Shown: positions 34,022 to 45,339, counted from the stretch's first letter. The stretch is 64,000 bases of DNA from Schistocephalus solidus (GCA_017591395.1 WEDG01006452.1:1-64000); one strand, 5' to 3'. A program made the numbers and translations. The notes: generated from the sequence alone by a model not told the origin.

Positions 34022-34525
34022 TTAGGGTGGGGGAGGGAGGGGGAAAGAAACAAAATTGCGGTCCGTTTTCTCCTCATCGTCAGTGGATCGGTGGCCGCCG
34101 GGACAGGTAATTAGATGCAAGCGGCTGAATTGATGACTTTTGGCCACGGTAATTGCGATGCCTGTATAAAGTTCCATGGATTGCGCAGGCCCGGTTTGCG
34201 TGGCAGTTGCTTCTGGCGTAGCCAACAGATGCTGTCCAAGGAATCTTGAATAGGTTAAGGGGATCTTGTAAATTACCTGTAAGGCCTCTTTGGCATCTAC
34301 ACGATGTTCTGTGTCTACAAAATGCGCGAGGATAGAGTTATTTATGTTCTTTATCTGCCCCTTTCCTAACCATGCTGGAAAATGTTCTCGTACTCTTTTG
34401 GGCAAACGCCGGTTCGTGCAACCAATATATTCTGCCCCACAGAAGCAGGTGAAAGAATAAATGCACATTGAGATGGTCTGGGCTGGCAGTTTGTCCCTGC
34501 CCCCTGGAGAACAGTACATGGGCAT
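34022..34525 (-). pseudogene. GIY-YIG endonuclease domain of the Penelope-like element
   Basis: The frame shows CIYSFTCFCGAEYIGCTNRRL followed by KRVREHFPAWL, the GIY-YIG-like core with its Arg and His/Glu downstream. In Penelope-like elements this domain cuts the target DNA. The upstream join to the RT is broken by frame changes. Confidence 0.75.
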
Positions 34526-34595
34526 CGGCTGTTGTAAAGGTGTTTGACACAGTTTGGCTTAGGCGCCTTCGTAAGAGTTCAATTGCTGCGTCCCC

Positions 34596-35810
34596 TTAAA
34601 ATGGGACCCTGATGAATAGTTGTTTCTTGTTTGCCGGTGGCACCGGCAGATGTGGTCGTATTTCGGTCATTTGCTTAGCAATAAATCTTTCTGGATTAAC
34701 ATTCTCTCGAAATAGGCTTTCTAAAACCTTAAGCTCTTCGTTAATGCTATCGCCTGAGCAGATCCTTTTTGCCCTTTGTGTCAGAAAGTGCACCAAATTA
34801 CGCTTACAGTTCAGCAGTACAAAACTCCCAAAGTGGGTGTATTGTCCGGATCATGTCTTCTTAAGATAGACACTACGTCGAATACTCCCGTCAGGCCTTC
34901 TACTCAGAAGCACGTCCAGGAAATGGAGTGATCCGGATTGTTCCTTTCCAGTGTAAATTGGATAGATGGGTGCACCTGATTTATGGTATCCATTACAGCT
35001 GAAATGCCCGTTTTTTAGATGCAACCGCAAAGGCATCATCCACGTAGCGTCCATAATATTTTAGAAGGTTTATCTGCGGACGAAGCTGTATAACTTCCAG
35101 CTTGCTCATGAAAATATTCACCAGAAGTGGGTCAAGGGGTGAGCCCATAGCTATTCCGTCTATCTGTCTGTACAAGGTGTTGTTAAATAGGAACTGCACG
35201 TACAAGGTACATTTTAATAACAGTTCCTTGTACGCATTCACTGGTATTCCTTTATCTTCTTGACTGGAAGTAATGAATTTACAGATTTATTTGACTGTCT
35301 GTGGGACTGGCACATTCTTAAAAAGAGACACGACATCCAGTAAACACATCATCCTGTCGTTCAGGTAGACGTCTTTCACGCCTTCAGCAAACTCAAATGT
35401 ATCTCGGTAGCTATGTGACTCTAGCTGATCCTGTATGCACTTAAATTTGTCCGCTAACCATTTTGCTATCGCATGGTACGGCGAGTTCCTCATATCTAGG
35501 ATGGGACGAACGGATGTGCCGTCTATGTGGATCTTTGGTAAGCCGTACAATCGAGGTACATGCGTGCCGACGAGGCTGTGACGCTCTAGGTCATGTTCAC
35601 TTATCAGACCTTCCGTTTGAAATCTTTTCAAACAGTCAGTCAGTTGTGCTTCTTCCTCATCGGTCCGATCCTTCTCCTTTTCTGTCTTTCTAAACTTTTT
35701 CCTTGTCCAACAGAATTGATTGTTATTTTATAATATAATCTGTTCTGTCCACTAATACAATGCCCATTCCCTTATCTGGCCTCGTTATGAGGACATCTTT
35801 GTTTTGCCGG
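34596..35810 (-). pseudogene. Penelope-like reverse transcriptase
   Basis: Pieces in order are RPDKGMGIVLVDRTDY (about 35745-35800), PRLYGLPKIH and DVVSLFKNVP (35287-35631), IDGIAMGSPLDPLLVNIFM and YYGRYVDD (34993-35241), then FLDVLLSRRPDGSIRRSVY (34851-35054) and the connection to GIY-YIG (34596-34796). The YVDD catalytic box is intact, but at least three frame breaks and a stop in KKT*SG show loss of function. Confidence 0.82.
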
Positions 35811-35895
35811 AGATCTTTTAATTTCTCCATGTGCAACTTTGTTAGCAAGCCTCGACATTTCTCGACACTGTTCAAATACTAATAAGAACAGGTAA

Positions 35896-36486
35896 CTAAC
35901 GTAGACTTAAGGTATTGTAGGCTGTTTGTTGAAATCGGCAGGAGGTGGTGAGTTGATTAAGGAGGTTTTTAAGCTGTGTTTCTAACTCTAGTTGGCTGGG
36001 TTTCTGACGTGGGCAGCAAAACTTAGGACCATATGATAAGGCTTCGATCGACGTTTTATCAAGAGATAAAGACGTAAGATTGTGTACGTACTGACTTGGA
36101 TCTTCCGGGGGCTTCGATTGTGATCTTCCTTCGTGTACACTCTGAAGCAGGGAAGCTGTTTCTATTTCACCACATTTTTCCGCAATAGACACCGCATATT
36201 TCTCAAATTCCTGTCTCTCATCTTTGTCCAGGTGATCGAGTATGGCTTTACGTTGGCATACGTGACGTCCTAGTTCTTCCACTTTTACATGGGTGCTTTC
36301 CAGGTCATTTTTGACATACCTTCTTAAGGTATCGCAGGTGATATCCGTACGATTCCTTCGCAATGCTCTCCAGTAGAAGTTGGGGTACTCATTTCCTTCG
36401 ACACATTTTCCAATAAATCTGGCCCGTACGTTCGCCTGCACAAGTTCGATGTTTATTCGTAGGTACCCATTGAGCGCCTTTAACAC
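35896..36486 (-). pseudogene. Penelope-like N-terminal region
   Basis: This open frame of about 197 codons has no ATG near its start. It contains LTSLSLDKTSIEALSYGPKF, a motif usual before the RT in this class, and a helical, charged N-terminal part. It stops just before the RT region. Confidence 0.65.
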
Positions 36487-36509
36487 TGCGGGATCTTTGG
36501 ACTGTTTTA

Positions 36510-36660
36510 GAGTAGCGAAAATTCCAATTGAAAAAATCGAAAGACAATTTGGAGAGCAAACGTTAGCTTACACAGTTAGTTAGACAGTCATATAAATGTC
36601 AAGACCTGACGAGAAATTATCGAAGGTTAACGTATGATCACCAAATTGTCTCTTGAATAA
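36510..36660. repeat. Penelope-like terminal repeats, left (5') copies in both orientations
   Basis: 36510-36570 repeats 33870-33935 directly. 36595-36660 repeats 33895-33975 in inverse and contains a degenerate hammerhead core (CTGACGA at 36606-36612, then GAAG instead of GAAA). Confidence 0.7.
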
Positions 36661-36732
36661 ATTATTTATAAGATTTTAGCAGCCATTCTTCGGGTGTCTG
36701 TTGGCACGTTACGACTCCCGTGCGTACTTGCA

Positions 36733-36895
36733 CGCGCAGTATGGTTCCCGACCAATCACGGCTAGCCAAACTAGCCAATCAATTTCAAGGCTGACTCAGA
36801 CATCAACTCGTTCAGGGTGCTCTTTCGCATGGCTCATTTGCAGTTGTAACGCCGACGCTCTCAGCGCCGGATGTGTGCCTTGTCTGGCTGCCAGC
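36733..36895 (+). repeat. Dispersed repeat R5, copy 2
   Basis: It is related to the minus strand of 30105-30245 (ccaatcacggctagccaaac). It lies within a 100-codon frame (36701-37003) that I regard as non-coding. Confidence 0.6.
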
Positions 36896-37009
36896 ATGCT
36901 CCAATTTATTCTCCAACCCTTCTGTACAGAATGCAATATCCACTTAAATGCCGACCAACATCGCTTTCTATTCGGGATCGGACCTGAAAGTCGTAGTGAT
37001 TAGGGCCTC

Positions 37010-37385
37010 CATATGGTTTAAGTTGGCGCGATAAGACACTAGGCAGTAGACTCTGAGTAAGCCGGCTAATGGTTGAATGGGTTATATATGTTGGTTAATC
37101 GTAGAAGAAAATAAATATATTGTCCGTATTGTCGCGAATCGACTCGTTAATTAGCGCCGCCACGCTGACCCCGGAAGCGTATCTCGTAGGCCCGTTAGCA
37201 CGCGCACAACCACACCCGTTCATCTATCTGGCACCAAGAGAGTCTATATGAAGATTTGCATCCCTTACAGTCGGCTCTTTAAAATCCCAGGGCTCTGAAC
37301 GATGGCTTGTAAATCACAAAAACGTTATCTCACCAATACGGGAAAAATACCATGACTTGACAAACACAAACGCTAGTTCACCCGT
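37010..37385. other. No gene seen
   Basis: Unassigned spacer before the R1 copy. Confidence 0.4.
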
Positions 37386-37389
37386 GGTG

Positions 37390-38110
37390 CGAGTACGGTG
37401 ACTTGCACTGGATTACAGTAAGTGTAGACTTGCACTCCATCTACATTACTCTAGGTTCCACTCGCCCATCTAGGCCCGGTGTCAAGACAGAGTCAAGGAG
37501 ACCGGAAAGGAGAGAGGGCGCAGGTCCATGCACTGTGATCCAACACAAAACAAGAACACAACCACCCAACGAAGTGGCGGCTTGGATCCCAAATGAGATT
37601 AAGTGACATAAAAGCCAAATTAAGAAGGAGCCGTTGCGGTCTGACTCTGACCATTCAGCCACAACGCGAAAACGTACGCACTGGGTTAACCACGCAATTT
37701 GAGTTGTCCCGTCAGTTGGCGACCGTCCAAGCCACGGCGTTTAGCGCACCGTGATAGTTTCAAGCGCGTCAGATTGTTTATTGTGAGGAAAAAATGCGCT
37801 GAACCGTCGACCTCACTCTCTCCCCACCCATACAAACAGACCACCGTCCGAGCTTGTCAGTTTTCTGATGTGAGAGTGAGCGCATTGGCTGACAGGGCCG
37901 GCATAGCCGTCTTCAAGCGCCACATGCACATGCCAGGATTCACAAAACCCGGGGTAAGAAGAAGACATTGCCGTCTGGCTCCCAGTTCACTGATCAGCCA
38001 CTCAACGCACAAAACAAACTGAGCCGACAGCGTGGTCTGGTGTAAGCGTCAGTTGGTAGTCTTCCAAGCCACAGTTTCTAGGAAACCGCCATATTCTCAG
38101 GTACGTGATG
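37390..38110 (-). repeat. Dispersed repeat R1, copy 7
   Basis: This is a long inverted copy with all main R1 blocks (for example gtgatagtttcaagcgcgtc, the inverse of the block at 3810-3830). It adjoins the 3' end of RTE copy A. Confidence 0.7.
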
Positions 38111-38174
38111 ATGGTGAGGAATTGTTTATATATTAGTGGAGGAATTTTGCGTTGACGTGGTTTAGACTACGGAG

Positions 38175-39060
38175 GTTTACCGCATGTTATAGTGGAGCCG
38201 CACGTGACCTACTAGGTCCACGCGGTGTGTGAATGTACAACAGCATTAAAGGCAGTGGAGGCAGTCGCGGTGACTGTATGCAGGAGCCCCAGGCACTCGT
38301 TCGCTAGTCTCTGTGTGATCGATTCGCAGGTGACCAACAAGGCCAATGCGTGGGGTGAAGTGGACGGTGTAGTGTGGGCAGAAGAAATTGGAAAAGGCTG
38401 GTATGTTTGCGTTCGTGTAAGTGGTGGCAGTGATGGTGAGAATGGCAGTAGCGGAGGGTGTGCGTGGGGTATAGGTGCTGTCGACATTGCGGTGGGTTCC
38501 GCTGCCATGAGTGTGCATGCAACCGACTAAGCCCATGCGTTTAGTGAATGCCCTAGGGCAGTGAGCGCATTGGAGGCGGCAGTCTCGGCTGCGTGTTGAT
38601 TATCCAAGTGCTAGTTCACCAGCCTCTGTACGATGGATTCGCAAGTAACCGACCAGGCCGATGTGTGAGGTGAATGCGCGATCGCAATGACAACAGGCTA
38701 GTACCAAGTCCCCATCGCTGGTAGTGAGGGCGTTTGTGGTGTTGAAGGTAGCAGGTGGCAGGTGGTGGGAGTTAAGCAAGTGGTGCTCGTTGCCGTGATC
38801 AGCGCAGAGGGTGGAGGAGGTAGGATGTTGCTGTCGATTGTGGGTCGCAGGGCATCGATTAAGTTGTTATCAGTGCTTGGGGTGGGTGTCGTTGTGGGGT
38901 GTAAGTCAGGTGTGGCAGAAGGTTATGTTGTGGACTTGTTGTTGCATTGAGTTTGGAGATATTCGAACAGGCCGATTCGCTGGTGGAAGGTGCGTTGACA
39001 GCGCGGATATTTTGGAAGGGCCTGGACATTGGTGGTATTGGTACGGGGCGCTGATGACTT
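38175..39060 (-). pseudogene. Zinc-finger tail of RTE copy A
   Basis: Broken frames contain zinc-finger units: YPRCQRTFHQRIGLFEYL (first Cys lost) and CPHYTVHFTPRIGLVGHLRI (second Cys lost), plus GLVGC-type remnants. Copy B keeps better versions. Frameshifts split the region into three frames. Confidence 0.7.
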
Positions 39061-39294
39061 TCGTGCCGCTCTTTTGGTCTTGGCGGGGGCAAGCCGATTG
39101 GCTTCGTAGGTTGCCGCCCTTGTCTTCACAGTCCTTCTCCAAGCCGGTCGGTTCCGGGCGACGTCCTCCCAGGTCGCCGGGTTGATCTGCAGTTGCTTCA
39201 GGGGAGTCTTCAGAGTGTCCAAGTAGCGTCGTACTTGACCCCCTATCGACGAGAACCCATGGCGACATCTCCATAGAAGAGTCGTTTCGAGTAG

Positions 39295-40300
39295 TTATTC
39301 GTCGTCCATCCTCACAAGATGGCCACTCCAGGGCAGTTGCAGTTGTTTCAGTTGAGCATAAATGCTGAGAAGGCCTGTTCGTTCCAACACTTCCGTGTCG
39401 GGGATCCTGTCTTGCCATGTCAGCTTAAGTATTCTGCGGAGGTAGCTGAGGTGGAAGTGGTTGAGCTTCTGCGTCTGCTTTTGGTAGATCGTCCACGTCT
39501 CCGCTCCATACAGCAGCGTCGGCAATATGACAGCTTTGTACATCTTGAGTTTGGTGCTGAGGCGGAGACCATGTCGATTCCAGACCACGTTCTGCATGCG
39601 TCCAAAGGGTTGGTTGGCTTTGGCGATCCGACAGGCGATCTCATCGTCATCTTTGATGCTGCAGGAGGGATTGCTGCTAAGGTACTTGAAGGTATCCACA
39701 GTTTTCAGTTGGGCGCCATTGACATTGATGTGAGCTGCGGTGTAGAGAGTGTTAGGCAACGGGTGATGCATCACAACCGTCTTTTCAGTGTTGATGTGAA
39801 GTCCAAAGTTGTCACAGGTGGCAGCGAAGAGATCCATGCTCCTTCGCATTTCCTCTTCTGTCGTTGCATTGAGAGCGCAGTCGTCAGCGAACAGAAGTTC
39901 GTTGATGATGGCTGTGGAGACAGGCGAGCTGAAGTGCATCCGTCGTTGGTTGAGGAGTCGGCCATCCATCCGGTAGGCGATGCGGACCCCGGGGCGTTCG
40001 TCACGGTAGGCGGCCATAGCATTGCAGAGAACATGAAACTGAGCAGGGTGGGGGCCAATACGCAGCCCTGCTTCACTCCGTTGGCCACTGCGAATGCTTC
40101 GGATAACGGCCCGTTGTCAGTGACGCGTGCCGTAATCCCGTTATGAAGCTTACGTACCATGTGCGTAAACCACTCAGCTTTCGTCAGATCCACGAAGGTA
40201 GTGTAGAGGTGAGCCCGCATCTCCTGGCACTTCTCTTGTAGCTGGCAAGCGGCATAGATCATGTCGATTGTTCCTCGGTGTCGTCGGAAATGGTAAATGG
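39295..40300 (-). pseudogene. RTE-type reverse transcriptase, C-terminal half (copy A)
   Basis: The segment 39771-40300 holds FRRHRGTIDMIYAACQLQEKCQ, TTFVDLTKA and [10 protein letters not shown]. The segment 39295-40017 holds [38 protein letters not shown] and [11 protein letters not shown]. The DLTKA motif is followed by a deletion of roughly 25 codons compared with copy B. The FADD box is intact. A large antisense frame (39319-40146 plus) is a shadow of this region. Confidence 0.85.
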
Positions 40301-40317
40301 TACATGGAAGCAAAGCC

Positions 40318-41880
40318 TTACAAATCCCTATTGATTTCAATGACATTGTTAATTTTAAAAGGCTGACATATAATGGACATTGGACAAAAGGTTTTCTCCT
40401 CGTCACACTACAGGGCATCGGACAAAATAATTATAAAAGAAAATTACTCAAAAATAGGGAGAAGTATGTTCGATAACGGAAAAATTGTGAATGGGAATAG
40501 GTTTCAGGAAAAGTGTTAGTTTCTGATGTCAAGGTGGTACTTATGGCTGCACTTGTCAAACTTCCGCTTAAAAGTGTCAACGGATTGAGACATGCTGTCC
40601 GCAGGTAGAGCATCCCTGGTCTTAGTCCCTCTGTTGGAGAAGAAAAACCTTCTTGCGTCCAGTCTTGCACCAATCACACGTAGTTTGATAGGATGTCCTC
40701 TCAAAGTAGTGGTAGTGGCCAGCTCAAAGTAGTCACCAGATGCACGGCAACAATCCTGACCCCGCAGCATGCGAAAGGCTTGTATTAGGTTACCACGTAA
40801 CTGTCTATAGTCCAGAGGAAACAGATTAACATTGGACAATCGTATCTCGTAAGGCAGGCAGCTTTGATCTCGAAAAAGCTTGGTTGCAGGTCTTTGGACC
40901 TTTTCAAGGGTGCAGTGGTCTTTGAAACACCACGGTTTCCATGCTTGTATGGCGAATTCCAATTGTGGTCGCAAGGACATATCAAGGACCTTATCAAAGC
41001 ACTCTTTGTCGAACTTTGCAAATGCTCTCTTAATTAGATAGAAGCTTGACATGGTGGATTTAGCTACTTTTGATCAATGGAAAAATGGCTTCAGTGAGGG
41101 CGTAATCCATACTCCTAGATCTTTTTGAGCCTCTACCTCTGGTAGCGGTGTGTGGTCTAGATAGTAAAATTCTCTAGTGCCCGGAGCTGGTTCTGCCAAA
41201 TCGCAGAATATTTCACTTGGTATCATTGAATTGAAGGAGCCAGTTGTGCGACCATTCCTCGAGTTTATGCAAGTTCGCCTGTAGATTTGCTTCATCAGCT
41301 TCGTTGTGGATGTCCTTCCAAAGCTTCATATCGCCACCAAACATGGCGTTGTCACAGTCCAACCCAGTTACGCAGTCATCAATGCATATAAGAAAAAGGA
41401 TAGGGCCAAGAACGGAGCCCTGAGGAAACCCACTCTCAACCGCCACCTCCGACGATTGTTGATTGCCAAGACGGACAATCTGAAATCGCCCAATCAAAAC
41501 GTTTTCGATCTACTTCAAAAGCTTGCTCTTTACCCCAATACGGTTGAGTTTGTATAGGAGACGCTGGTGAGGCACGGTATCAAAGGCCTTCTTGAAGTCT
41601 ATGTAGACTGCGTGCACCACATTTCCTTCATCGACCGCTCGGGTCCATCGATCCAGACAGTAGAGCAAATTGGTTAAACAGGACCTTCCTCTGCGGAATC
41701 CGTGCTGCACGTCAGAGAGAAGATGATGCCACTCCAGAAACTTCATCAGTTCACGTTTGATGATTTGCTCCATAATCTTTCAACATACGAAGGTGAGACT
41801 TACCGGCCAGTAGTTATTTGCGGAAGCCCGGCTGGCATTTTTATGGATCGGGAAAATCCACGCAGTCTTCCAAAAGTTGT
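40318..41880 (-). mobile_element. CR1-like fragment inside RTE copy A
   Basis: It aligns with 14430-15965 of the full CR1-like element, with RT from WKTAW to the end and most of the 3' UTR. It lacks the last ~45 bases, including the AACTG repeats. RT motifs are DFKKAFDTVPH, GFPQGSVLGPILF and, at the catalytic box, FGGD instead of FADD. Unlike the full element, the frame is continuous across the FADD-equivalent junction. Stops occur elsewhere. Confidence 0.85.
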
Positions 41881-42010
41881 AGCCGGCACCCACCTCCTCC
41901 AGCTGACCCTGTTCAGAGAATCGGGTCTCGCTGAGAGCAGCAATGTCCACCTTGTAGCGCGCCAGCATCCGAGCGACTAGCGCCGTCCTCCGTTCCGGTC
42001 GGTGGCTCCT
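41880..42010 (-). pseudogene. RTE-type endonuclease N-terminus (copy A)
   Basis: It reads ARYKVDIAALSETRFSEQGQ and LEEVGAGY, the start of the RTE endonuclease with its catalytic Glu. After GAGYNF the frame passes directly into CR1-type RT (WKTAWIFPIHK) with no stop. Confidence 0.8.
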
Positions 42011-42594
42011 GGGATTGTCTAAAAGTGATCGAACATGCTAGGCTGCTAGAGTGAGAAAGCTCACTCGAACACTCTGGGGGGTACCCCGGAGGTTGCGGTG
42101 GGGCGGATTGGGAAAGGATTTATTGTTGATATTGTTTAGAGTTTTTCGACCGCATGTAATTGCAGTCTGCTAGCCCTGGTCTGTTGCAGCTTTCGTGAGA
42201 CCCAGCATTTGTTTAGGGTACCTTTTCTAGCCCCCTACCCCGCGAGGAGGTAAGCAGTACTGTCCCTAAATAGGGCTGTTAAGTCATCCCAGGCGGCTAC
42301 CGAACTCCACTTTGGGTCGCGATTTGGGTTAGAGAGAACGACCAATTCACCTGGGCCGCCTACGTGATTGCATGTCGCCCTCACCGTAGGAAGATTTCAA
42401 CCATGGGGAGGAGGGAAGGCTGAGCAGAGAGGGATAAGGGGAGGGGTAGAAGTAAGGAGAGGAAAGGGTGAGAGGAGGGGGAGGAGGAGAAGTAGGAGAG
42501 GAAAGTGGATTGGCCTGTGAAGAGGAGACGGGGTGGCAGGGAAGACGGGAGAGGGGGAAGAGTACGTGGAAGGGAGCAGACTTACCGGATCTGA

Positions 42595-42745
42595 AGATAC
42601 ACGACGACAGTTCAACCGTCGTAGACCGACGATGTCCACTGTATAGTCCATGGAAGGGTGGTGAAGGGACGGTGACTTGCGCGGGAATAGGTTTTAAGAG
42701 ATAGTAGCCGTACGCTGTAACTATCACACTCTCTCCTCCTCCCCC
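42595..42745 (-). repeat. 3' tail of RTE copy B, shared with R1
   Basis: The minus strand reads ggaggaggagagagtg and continues in step with 3208-3350 of R1 copy 2, to the gacggttgaactgtcg block. It lies about 30 bases after the end of the zinc-finger region, where the element's 3' UTR should be. A separate R1 insertion is the alternative. Confidence 0.7.
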
Positions 42746-42774
42746 TGCTGTGACTTAGCCTCCGGTGGTTTACC

Positions 42775-43533
42775 ATAGGTTGTCGTGGAGGCGCATGTGT
42801 CCTAATAGGCCCATGCGGTGTGTAAAAGAGCTGGAGCAGTGAGGAAAGCGGAGGTGGATGCGTCGACTGTGTGTCGGAGTCCCAGGCACTAGTTCACAAG
42901 ACTCCGTGCGATGGATTCGCAGGTGACCAATCAGGCCGATGCGTGAGTCGATGTTGTGGGCGCAGTGTGGGCAGGAGAAATCGGTAGAGGCTGGGGTATA
43001 TCATTCATGGCAGTGGTGGGGACAGTGGTGGTAAGAATGGCAGAAGCGGAGGGTGTGCATGGTTTATCGGTGTTGTCGTCATTGCGGTGAATTCCGCTGT
43101 CATGGATGCGCATGTGACCCAATAGGCCCATACAATGATTGAACGCTCGCGGACAGTGAGGGCAATGGAGGCGGCGATCTCTGATGTGTGTTGGTGCTCC
43201 AAGCATTGTTTCACCAATCCATGTACGATGGATTCGCAAGTGACCGACCAGACCGATGCGTGATGTGAACGTGCGGTCGTATTGAGGATACTTTAGGAGA
43301 GAGTCCCCATCGCTGATGGTGGTGGTAGTGGGAGTTATGTAATTGATGCCAGGAGTGAGAATGGGGGAGGCTGAAGGACGGTTAGCAGAATTCGACGTAG
43401 AAATTGGCATTGTCAGATTGTTGGTGCATTGCATCCGAAGATGTCCAACCAGGCCAATTCTTGCGCGGAAGATGCGTTGACAGCGTGGGCATATTGGAAG
43501 GGCCTGGGCATCGACGGTGTTGGTCCAGAGCAC
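42775..43533 (-). pseudogene. C2H2 zinc-finger tail of RTE copy B
   Basis: Finger units are CPRCQRIFRARIGLVGHLRMQC (C2HC), a second with its cysteines lost (YPQYDRTFTSRIGLVGHLRIH), CPHCPRAFNHCMGLLGHMRIH (intact C2H2), and a fourth, CPHCAHNIDSRIGLIGHLRIH, in another frame after 42960. All keep a RIGLVGHLRIH core, which shows expansion of one unit. The fingers may bind the element's RNA or the target DNA. The region lies after the RT in the same reading direction. Confidence 0.82.
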
Positions 43534-43704
43534 TGGTGACTTTCAGGCCACTTTTTTGGCCTTGGTGGCGGCGATCCGGTTGGCCTCATATATTGCTGAA
43601 CCAGTCTTCACGGATCTTCTCCATGCCGATCTATCCTGGGCTAGGTCCTCCAAGGTCGCCGAGTTGATTTGCAGTTGCTTCAACGATTTCTTCAAAGTGT
43701 CCTT

Positions 43705-45317
43705 TTAGCGTCGTTTTTGACATCCCAGTCGGCCAGCACCCGTAGCAACATCTCGGTAAAAAAGTCGTTTAAGTAGTCGCTCGTCGTCAATTCTTACCAG
43801 GTGGCCGCTCCATCGCAGTTGCCTGTGCCTCAGCATGGCGAGGATGCTGAGGATTCCGGTCCGCTCCAGGACTTCCGTGCCCGGGACCCTGTCGTGCCAT
43901 CTCGGCTTCAGTATTCTTCGGGGCCAGCTGAGATGGAAGTGATTCAGCTTCCTGGCTTGGTTTGAATAGACGGTCCAGGTCTCCGCTCCGTAAAGGATTG
44001 TCGTCAAGACGACGGCCTTGTACATCTTCATTTTGGTGTTCAGGTAAATACCGTGGCGATTCTACACGGAAGTCTGCAGCCGGCCGAAGGCCTGACTGCC
44101 TTTGGAGATCCGTTGGGCAACCTCTTCATCGATTCTCATGTTGCGTAACAGCGTGCTTCCTAGAAAATCGAAGGTTTACACGTTTTTGAGTTGAGCACCG
44201 TTGACATTGATTCGGGGAGCATTGTATTCCGCGCTGGGTGGCGGCTTGTGCATGAAAACCGTTTTGGCTGTACTGATTGGTAATCCAAAATCGGCGCAGC
44301 CTGCGGCGAAGAGGGCCATGCTCCTTTGCATGTCCTCCTCCGTCACGGTGTTAAGGGCGCAGTCGTCCGCGAAGAGCAAGTCATGGACTGTAATCGTAGA
44401 TACGCACGTTGGAGCCTGCATACGCCGACTGTTGAGAAGGTGCCCGTCAGTTCTGTAGGCGATGCGGATACCAGGCTGCTCATCACGGCAGGCGTCCTTC
44501 AGCATAGCCGAGAACATGAGACTGAAGAGGGTGGGGGCCTGTACACAGCCCTGCTTCCCTCCGTTGGTCACCGCGAATGCTTCGGATATAGTCCCGTTGT
44601 CAGTGACGCGCGCCATTATCCCGTCATGAAGCTGACGCACCATGGGCGTGAACCGGTCAAGACAACCAAATTTCTGCGTGACTTTCCACAGTCCGTCACG
44701 ATTCACCGTGTCAAAGGCTTTCGTTAGATCCACGAAGGTAGTGTATAGGTGAGTTCGCATCTAGTGGCACTTCTCTTGTAGCTTGCCGGTTGCAAAGATC
44801 ATATCGGTTGTTCCACGGTGTCGGCGAAAGGCACATTAGCTTTCCGGGAGCAGGCCCAGATCCAGGTGACCGTTAAGACGATTGAGAAGGATACGGGCGA
44901 TCTTCCGACGATGTTGAGCAACGAGATGCCTCTGCGATTATCAAAGAGTTGCCGATTCCCCTTCCAATTGTAGAGATGGACGATGGTCGCGTCTTTGAAA
45001 TCCTGAGGAAATTGTCCTTGGCGACACATCTCCTGGAAGTGTGTGGTGAGTTCTACCATCAGCCGGGGCCCACCATGCTTGTAGACTTCCGGTGGGATTG
45101 CGTCGGATCCCGGTGCTTAACCGCTGGAAATCTGCTGCACGGCCCGGATGATTTCTGGTAGGGAAGGCGGCAGATTCATGTCATTGTTCGTGTCCACTTG
45201 AGGGAGTCGGTCAATGGCAGCATCGGAGATTGCTGATGAGCAATTAAGGACACTTCTGAAATGCTTGGCCCAGCGCTTCATAAGTTGCGATTTCTCTGTC
45301 AGCATTGTTCCGTCCAA
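43705..45317 (-). pseudogene. RTE-type reverse transcriptase (copy B)
   Basis: Blocks run from SSGKAPGSDAIPPEVYKH (about 45090-45135) through GNRQLFDNRRGISLLN (44799-45059), FVDLTKAFDTVNRDGLW, GGKQGCVQAPTLF and [12 protein letters not shown] (44176-44760), to [11 protein letters not shown] and [13 protein letters not shown] (43705-44031). The FADD catalytic box and AFDT motif are intact. Several frameshifts separate the blocks. Confidence 0.87.
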
Positions 45318-45339
45318 GCTGAGCAGCGGTGCGGTCCCC

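Larger units (their letters stand above)
33865..36665 (-). mobile_element. Penelope-like element (RT plus GIY-YIG)
   Basis: On the minus strand, an N-terminal region (35896-36486) is followed by RT blocks (about 34990-35810) and a GIY-YIG endonuclease (34300-34480). This domain order defines Penelope-like elements. Related sequences bound the element: 33870-33935 and 36510-36570 are direct repeats of about 60 bp, and a third, inverted copy lies at 36595-36660. Partial, variously oriented terminal repeats are usual for this class. Stops and frameshifts show that it is inactive. Confidence 0.85.
38175..42410 (-). mobile_element. Chimeric RTE-zinc-finger retrotransposon, copy A
   Basis: On the minus strand it starts with a 5' UTR (42010-42410) matching copy B's at 46630-46960, then the beginning of an RTE-type endonuclease (41880-42010). 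From 41880 to about 40318 it is instead CR1-like RT plus part of the CR1 3' UTR. At about 40315 it returns to RTE-type RT (to 39060), followed by zinc fingers to 38175. In copy B the corresponding RTE stretch is also about 1.6 kb, so the CR1 piece replaces it instead of simply being inserted. All parts carry frame damage. Confidence 0.75.

Noticed and set aside
39319..40146. 275-codon plus-strand frame
   Set aside because: It is exactly antisense to the RTE reverse transcriptase, whose minus-strand motifs are unmistakable.
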